Origin: Nicotiana tabacum
Taxonomy: Eukaryota > Streptophyta > Magnoliopsida > Solanales > Solanaceae
NCBI RefSeq assembly: GCF_000715075.1
Contig: NC_134082.1
Span: forward strand, 193,429,948 to 193,493,947
Length of the DNA stretch: 64,000 bases
Reading direction: 5' to 3'
Position numbers and translations under genes: made by a program. The notes under the pieces were generated by a model. The model saw nothing but the letters and a program-made list of their open reading frames with translations. It made no database searches and was not told the DNA's origin. Shown in pieces: positions 59,380-64,000 of this stretch (the stretch's first letter is position 1; each line of letters opens with the position of its first letter).

Positions 59380-59625
59380 GGCAATCCTCTACTTATCTTC
59401 TTCTGAACTTTGGACTGCATCTTTATAAGTGGTAGGAACATCATCAACTACAATTGAGGTGACACAAGCAACTGTCTCTATGAGACGAACAAGTTTTGTT
59501 ATTGCCCTTTTTGGCCTTCTGGTTGCTATTGATTCAAGTTGTTGTTGAGGTTCTTGAGTTGAAATCTCCCTCTCTAGTGGCTCTTCTTCCAGAGGATAAT
59601 CTTCATTTGTTTCCTCCTCTGCTTC
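59380..59625 (-). pseudogene. Copia integrase-RT linker, broken
   Basis: A low-complexity, acidic/Gln-rich linker typical between copia integrase and RT can be followed on the minus strand, but stops interrupt it. No domain is recognisable. Confidence 0.45.
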
Positions 59626-59889
59626 TTATGTAGGAAAAATAAATTTTCCCTCAAACTCCACCTGCTTAGAAGCACCCTCATTTTGTTTGGTATCTTCTAT
59701 TACCTTATTTACCATAGCAGATTTATCAAAGGTAACATCCCTGCTGAATATTACTTTCTTTGTCATAGGACACCATAAGCGATATCCTTTGACTCCAGAA
59801 GTAATTCCCATAAAAATAGCCTTCTTTGCTCTTGGATCTAATTTTGACTCTGTCACATGATAATATGCGGTTAAGCCAAACACGTGCAA
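59626..59889 (-). pseudogene. Copia integrase C-terminal region
   Basis: MHVFGLTAYYHV, LDPRAKKAIFMGITSGVKGYRLWCP and KVIFSRDVTFDKS match the conserved copia segment after the integrase core (normally FGC...HVP, here GLTAYYHV). A stop lies between this fragment and the core fragment. Confidence 0.82.
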
Positions 59890-60009
59890 AGAGTTATAAT
59901 CTACAACAGGCTTTCTATACCATTTTTCAAATGGTGTCTTGCCATCAATAGCAGCAGATGGTAGACGATTAATGAGGTGGCATGCATATATAATTGCCTC
60001 AGCCCAAAA

Positions 60010-60231
60010 TTATTTGCCCAAGCCAGCATTGGACAACATACACCGTACCTTCTTCAGTAAAGTTCGATTCATAGGTTCTGCCACTCCATTCTGTTGTGGT
60101 GTATGTCTGACAGTGAAGTGTCGGACGATACCATCATCTTTACAAACCTTATTGAAATGATCTTTTTTGTATTCACCTCCATTATCTGTGCGAATACACT
60201 TGATCCTCCTGCCCGTTTGATTCTCCACCAT
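60010..60231 (-). pseudogene. Copia integrase core fragment
   Basis: RRIKCIRTDNGGEYKK has the second catalytic aspartate and HTPQQNGVAEPMNRTLL the catalytic-glutamate region. The usual VAERMNR has become VAEPMNR. The first catalytic aspartate lies in the broken interval 60232-60340 (FVDDFSR). Confidence 0.82.
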
Positions 60232-60333
60232 CGTCTTTCATTTGAGAAAAATTCTCAGCACTTCATCTTTTCTCTTCATTATATACACTCATACTCTTCG
60301 GGAAAAATCATCAACAAAGGTTACAAAATAGTG

Positions 60334-60937
60334 CTACCCACCAAATGAAGGTGTTTTGGAAGGACCCCAAACATCAGAGTGTACATAATCCAAAATATCT
60401 TTAGTATTATGGATCGCTGTACCAAATTTAACCCTTGTCTGTTTTCCTTTGACACAATGCTCACAAAACTTCAAGTTGCAAGTCTTTACTCCTTTTAACA
60501 ATCCTTGATTTGATAGAGTTTTCAAAGATTTTCCTCCAGCATGTCCCAAGCGCATGTGCCATAGCCTGGTTGCTTCTACCTCTTTGTCGTCACTGGACGT
60601 CACTATCGCTGTCCCAATAACTGTACTACCACGATAGCGGTACATGTTATTGTTCTTCCGATTAGCCTTCATTACCACTAGTGCACCAGAGCATACTCCC
60701 ATCACTCCATTTTCTACAATTATTTTGAACCCTTTTGATTCTAGGGCTCCCACAGAGATGAGATTCTTCTTCAAATCAGGTACATATCGAACATCTGTTA
60801 ATGTTCTGATCATTCTATCATGGTTCCTTAATCGTATTGAACCAATGCCATATGAGGTAAGAGGGTTGTTATTCGCTGTGTGGATGACTCCATATTCTCC
60901 TTCTTGAAATTCCACAAACCAGTCCATGTTAGGACAC
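60334..60937 (-). pseudogene. Copia protease end and integrase zinc-finger region
   Basis: MCPNMDWFVEFQEGEYG and the following region belong to the protease/spacer. WHMRLGHAGGKSLKTLSNQGLL with CEHCVKGKQ is the GAG-pre-integrase H-H-C-C finger. HSDVWGPSKTPSFGG starts the integrase core. A frameshift or stop at 60334 ends it. The upstream side is the MITE at 60941. Confidence 0.85.
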
Positions 60938-60940
60938 ATA

Positions 60941-61120
60941 CACTACAAAAAAACTGGATTTAGCTACGAACGTCGTCGCTAATCTGTCGCTAAAATGCTC
61001 GTTGCTAGAAGAATCTTTTGATAATCCATCGCTAATCCGTCGTTAAATGAGATTAGCGACGGATTTTTCTGTTTAGCTACAGATTTTGTCCGTCGCTAAA
61101 CCCTGGTTTTTTTAGTAGTG
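60941..61120. mobile_element. CACTA-type MITE (180 bp) in the copia element
   Basis: It begins CACTACAAAAAAAC and ends GTTTTTTTAGTAGTG, so the termini are inverted repeats starting CACTA. ATA flanks both sides (60938-60940, 61121-61123), the 3-bp duplication expected for CACTA elements. Subterminal motifs TAGCGACGGATTT and GTCGCTAA recur in both directions. It has no coding capacity and splits the copia frame between SACSYH and MCPN. Confidence 0.85.
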
Positions 61121-61123
61121 ATA

Positions 61124-61395
61124 TGATAGCTACAAGCCGAGTCCATCAACCATATGTCTGATGATGTTGATGACTCTGTTGTAACTAATGAGAAGTTTGA
61201 ATCATCACAATCAGCTACATTTGAATCCATAATGGCCTTTCCATTGTTATGTTTGGCCTTATTCTTCAACTTCGGACAATCTTTCTTCCAGTGCCCCTTT
61301 TCTCGACAAAAGACACATTCATTTTTGTTGGGTTTAGATCTTGACTTGGATCTTCCCTTCTTTGTCCTCATTTGATTTTGAGGACGACCCCTCAC
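61124..61395 (-). pseudogene. Copia gag zinc knuckle and protease start
   Basis: CVFCREKGHWKKDC is a proper C-x2-C-x4-H-x4-C knuckle. Then WLMDSACSYH carries the protease D-S-A site. It is shifted one frame from the gag fragment at 61392-61640. Confidence 0.85.
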
Positions 61396-61640
61396 AACCA
61401 GTGCTTCTCCTTCTCCGCCCTTTTGTTTTCTCCCTTTCTTTGTTCATAGCTGTTCAAAGCCGAACAAACTTCTCTGAGAGAAATTTCGTCATTCCCATGG
61501 AGTAGAGTAGTTTCAAGGTGCTCGTACTCATCAGGAAGTGACCCCAATAACATCAAGGCCAAGTCACCATCATTAAAATTTGCATCCATATTTTGTAAGT
61601 CTGTGACCAACTTATTGAAACTGGTGATATATTCGTTCAT
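61392..61640 (-). pseudogene. Copia gag (UBN2-like) fragment
   Basis: NEYITSFNKLVTDLQNMDANFNDGDLALMLLGSLPDEYEHLETTLLHG matches the copia gag family. A TAG about 10 codons upstream (61670 region) and diverged text up to about 61700 suggest gag continued further. Confidence 0.78.
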
Positions 61641-61921
61641 TGTGGTACCAGGAAGTAGAGAATTCCTCTATAACTCTTCTTTTATATGCTTAGGAAATGT
61701 TAAATTCTTACCTACACCATCACTGTTTGAAACACATGTCATTGCCTTCTTATCATCATTGTCGCTAATGAGAACAACAATTGATCAAAGATACACCCTG
61801 TCGGGTACTGTATCCAAGTTACTCTCTGTATCTAAGTTCATCCCGAGTAATAGTACCACGAGGATAATCACCAAATCCACCAGACAACTTTATGATGCCA
61901 ATGAAGTAAGATGAGTTATTC
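61641..61921. other. Junction between copia relic and CACTA element
   Basis: Copia gag similarity fades here and the CACTA transposase fragment has not begun. I see no target duplication or terminus, so the exact joint is unknown. Confidence 0.4.
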
Positions 61922-62245
61922 AATGAGACTCGTATTGTAAATAAGAAGAAAAAGACTGATCCAGAAAGGTGGGCCGAGGGTCGAGCCTCGACTATACATG
62001 TAAGTTTTTTACTTTTTATTAAGTATTTTGATTTACTTTTATATAAATTTTGAAATACTAATTCAATATAGTTTTTCTTATAGGTTCGCTTCACAACTGA
62101 TGTGGGGGAATTCATACGCAGTCAGCCACCTAATGAGTCGGGCGAGGCAATCCAACTTTCGGATGAGGATGCTGAAAGAACACTCCTTGAGTACTTTATA
62201 TACTTTGAACTAGACAATAGAACCAGTTTTCGAATGGGCTTGTAA
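61922..62245 (+). pseudogene. Plant transposase (Ptta/En-Spm type) C-terminal fragment, two exons
   Basis: Exon 61922-61999 (NETRIVNKKKKTDPERWAEG...) and exon 62084-62245 (VRFTTDVGEFIRSQPPNESG...) are separated by an 84-bp intron with donor GTAAGT and acceptor TTCTTATAG, in phase. The pattern resembles the C-terminal region of plant CACTA proteins annotated as Ptta/En-Spm transposase (from memory). It ends at TAA 62243-62245 after an aberrant tail. Its place 0.8 kb from a CACTA terminus supports the call. Confidence 0.5.
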
Positions 62246-62313
62246 TAAGCGTTAACTTAGTTTTGTTAGCTTAATGTGTTAGTTCTATAGAACTTTATAC
62301 TTTGTTGCTTTTT

Positions 62314-62315
<2 letters not shown>

Positions 62316-62388
<73 letters not shown>
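62316..62388. repeat. GTT trinucleotide microsatellite
   Basis: About 24 uninterrupted GTT units. It lies in the non-coding part of the CACTA element. Confidence 0.95.
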
Positions 62389-62391
<3 letters not shown>

Positions 62392-62483
62392 TGTTGGCAT
62401 AAAATGCATGTTTAGAATTTTTGGTAAGCTGACAGGTGGTGTAGCTGCCAAAACAGGTATTTTCTGGCAAAAATATACCAAGA

Positions 62484-63014
62484 AAAGCGACCAACTTTGG
62501 TTGCTAATTGGTCGTTTTTCCCTTAAAAAAATAATTTTCTGGGCAATAGAGACCAACCTTGGTCGCTATTTAACCCAGATTTCTCAAAAGCGACCAACTT
62601 TGGTCGCTATTCTATTTAAAAAAAATAATTTCTGGAAATATAGCGACCAAAGTTGGTCGCTTATAATTAAAAAAAAATTATTTCTTGAAGTTAGCGACCA
62701 ACTATGGTCACTTATTTTAAAAAAAAATAAAAAAAAAATAAAAAAGCGACCAATCTTGGTCTCTATTTTCCAGATTTTAAAATATAATATTTGGATTAGA
62801 GATCAAAGTTGGTCGCCAAAATTATAATATTAAAATAATAAAGCGACCAAAGTTGGTCGCTATAGTCTTTACCCGGAATATTCGGTCCTTTTACCTTAGA
62901 GACCAGCAATATTGCGACCAGGCATGTTTGGTCGCTTTTTGGTCGCTTTTAGGCCTATAAGAGACCAACTTTGGTCGCTTTTTGTGGTCGCTTTTTACCG
63001 GATTTCTAGTAGTG
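62484..63014 (+). mobile_element. CACTA element right end with subterminal palindromes
   Basis: It ends CCGGATTTCTAGTAGTG at 63014, the inverse of a CACTACTAGAAATCC terminus. The preceding 500 bp hold about ten palindromes of the type GCGACCAAAGTTGGTCGC (62484, 62548, 62589, 62642, 62694, 62745, 62798, 62842, 62961 and partial ones). Clustered subterminal repeats are a known feature of CACTA/En-Spm elements, where the transposase binds. The left terminus was not found. Confidence 0.75.
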
Positions 63015-64000
63015 TTCATTATTGCTTGCATCGAAAAAGGAAGGTTGAAATACATCAAATACAAGTTTTGCAACGTTGAGAGTTAAGATATATAGCAAAT
63101 TTAAAATTTTGAGAAGCTGTCAAAGTAGAGATAACTTTTTTTGTATACATGTTTGGAGATTGGTTATTACATTTTAAGTTGGAAAAATAGTGTACTTTGA
63201 ACTAAACATGAGTAAGTAGTGTGATTTTTTTTTTGGTCAAAGGGAAAATTATATATATTAAAAAGTACATTACAGAGTGCAAGCAGTATGAATTTGTTAA
63301 ACGACAATGATATCTTAACCACTATTATTGGTTTTCCATATTAACGGAATTACAAAGATTTGCGACCATAGTCAAGTAACCTCATTAATAATCAAACTCA
63401 ATCTTATGCCCTCATTAAATCATAAACTTCGAACTCTATAAACCGTGGCTGCCCTACAAATATAGTCACACTGCCAGTACGAAGCACAAGCAGAAGAAGA
63501 AGAACTCTACCACAACCAATCGTTGTTTATAGGGGACAAATTATAGTATCAAAGAATAGTGACGTTATAAGTTCTTATTTGGAGGGAAAACATAAGTGAT
63601 AAGAAGTTTCGGACTGTACCTCAATCTTTTGTCTGTGTTTTCACATCCTTGTTTGCCCAGGCCTATAAAATTAGAGTAGGTTCCATATAAGTTAGTAAGA
63701 GCAAAATATGTAAGAATAATGCATAAATAATAAATAACTATAAAAGGATTACAGACCGAGAATTATGGAGCGATTATGACTTTTCTCTGAAATTGTTTGT
63801 GAGGGACGGTGTTCTTCAGATGTCTTCATTGGCGGGGAGGGACATAATTTTTTTGGCGGAATAGATATAACGTTTGCAAATCAGAAATAAGGCAAAGAAG
63901 GGAGATGTAGTTGAGTAAAGCATAAGTTTTTGAATGTCAATAATTAAGAGGCCTGGGGGTATTTGAATAGGGGAAAGGTGTAAAGGATACTAACAATAGT
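63015..64000. other. Right-end region without assigned feature
   Basis: AT-rich sequence with no credible gene or repeat. A short minus-strand frame near 63828-63752 (starting MKTSEEHRPS) is followed by a possible donor but has no further support. Confidence 0.5.

Larger units (their letters stand above)
54650..61740 (-). mobile_element. Decayed Ty1/copia element, Tork/Tnt1-like, 5' end missing
   Basis: Relics appear in the copia order gag, protease, integrase, RT, RNase H reading leftwards, then the 3' LTR. Several frameshifts and stops break the frame. Two later insertions split it: a solo LTR (56114-58905) in the RT and a CACTA MITE (60941-61120) near the protease. Similarity fades beyond about 61700, so the N-terminus of gag, the PBS and the 5' LTR are absent. 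Confidence 0.85.

Noticed and set aside
62266..62556. Poly-asparagine or poly-glutamine protein frames
   Set aside because: They are translations of the GTT microsatellite in non-coding CACTA sequence.
63752..63828. First exon of a host gene on the minus strand (MKTSEEHRPS...)
   Set aside because: The open stretch is short, with no second exon or homology I can recognise. Left unannotated.

Overview
Nuclear DNA of a flowering plant, most likely a eudicot of the nightshade family (Solanaceae, perhaps Nicotiana). This placing rests on the Ogre/Tat-type Ty3-gypsy elements, an RTE-type LINE with a TTG-repeat tail like that of tobacco TS SINEs, the Tnt1-like copia relic and the CACTA termini. It is inference, because no species-specific marker was tested. 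The window is almost entirely transposable elements. One intact host gene was found, a cysteine-rich receptor-like kinase.

Layout. Bases 1-45661 are a four-level nest of giant Ogre/Tat elements, named here A (innermost) to D (outermost). A (2392-24903, minus strand) is complete. It has 4.5-kb LTRs, a PBS, a broken ORF1, gag-pro with one in-frame TAG, a G-patch-like segment, a small intron, an intact 1150-residue pol, a minisatellite-bearing 3' UTR and a PPT. A is flanked by a 5-bp target duplication (GCGGG) lying inside the minisatellite of B. B, C and D (plus strand) show only their 3' UTR, PPT and 3' LTR (LTRs 25863-30224, 34138-38227, 41753-45661). Their 5' halves should lie to the left of the window. 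D sits in the 5' part of an RTE LINE (45662-49019) that has several stop codons.

The kinase gene (49584-52992, minus) has seven exons whose phases join exactly into 683 codons: signal peptide, two C-x8-C-x2-C (DUF26/Gnk2) domains, one membrane segment and an RD-type Ser/Thr kinase. Further right are a MITE candidate (54165-54592) and a decayed Tnt1/Tork-like copia element on the minus strand (3' LTR 54650-54994, coding relics 55146-61640). The copia relic is split by a 2.8-kb solo LTR (56114-58905, TSD GCTTC) and a 180-bp CACTA MITE (60941-61120, TSD ATA). Then come a transposase fragment and the palindrome-rich end of a CACTA element (61922-63014). The last 1 kb holds nothing I can assign.

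Most interesting signal. The Ogre/Tat elements diverge strongly in sequence yet share several small self-complementary modules at fixed places. Their arms change together between copies: an ACGTAG/ATGTAG two-helix hairpin (8 copies), a GTG-AAAA-CC hairpin in tandem (9 copies), a helix next to the PPT, and a 21-bp hairpin in the LTR leader. With three evenly spaced AACGACGTCGTT-like sites upstream of the LTR TATA box, and a possible leader intron inside the LTR, these suggest conserved RNA structure and regulatory architecture that domain annotation does not capture.
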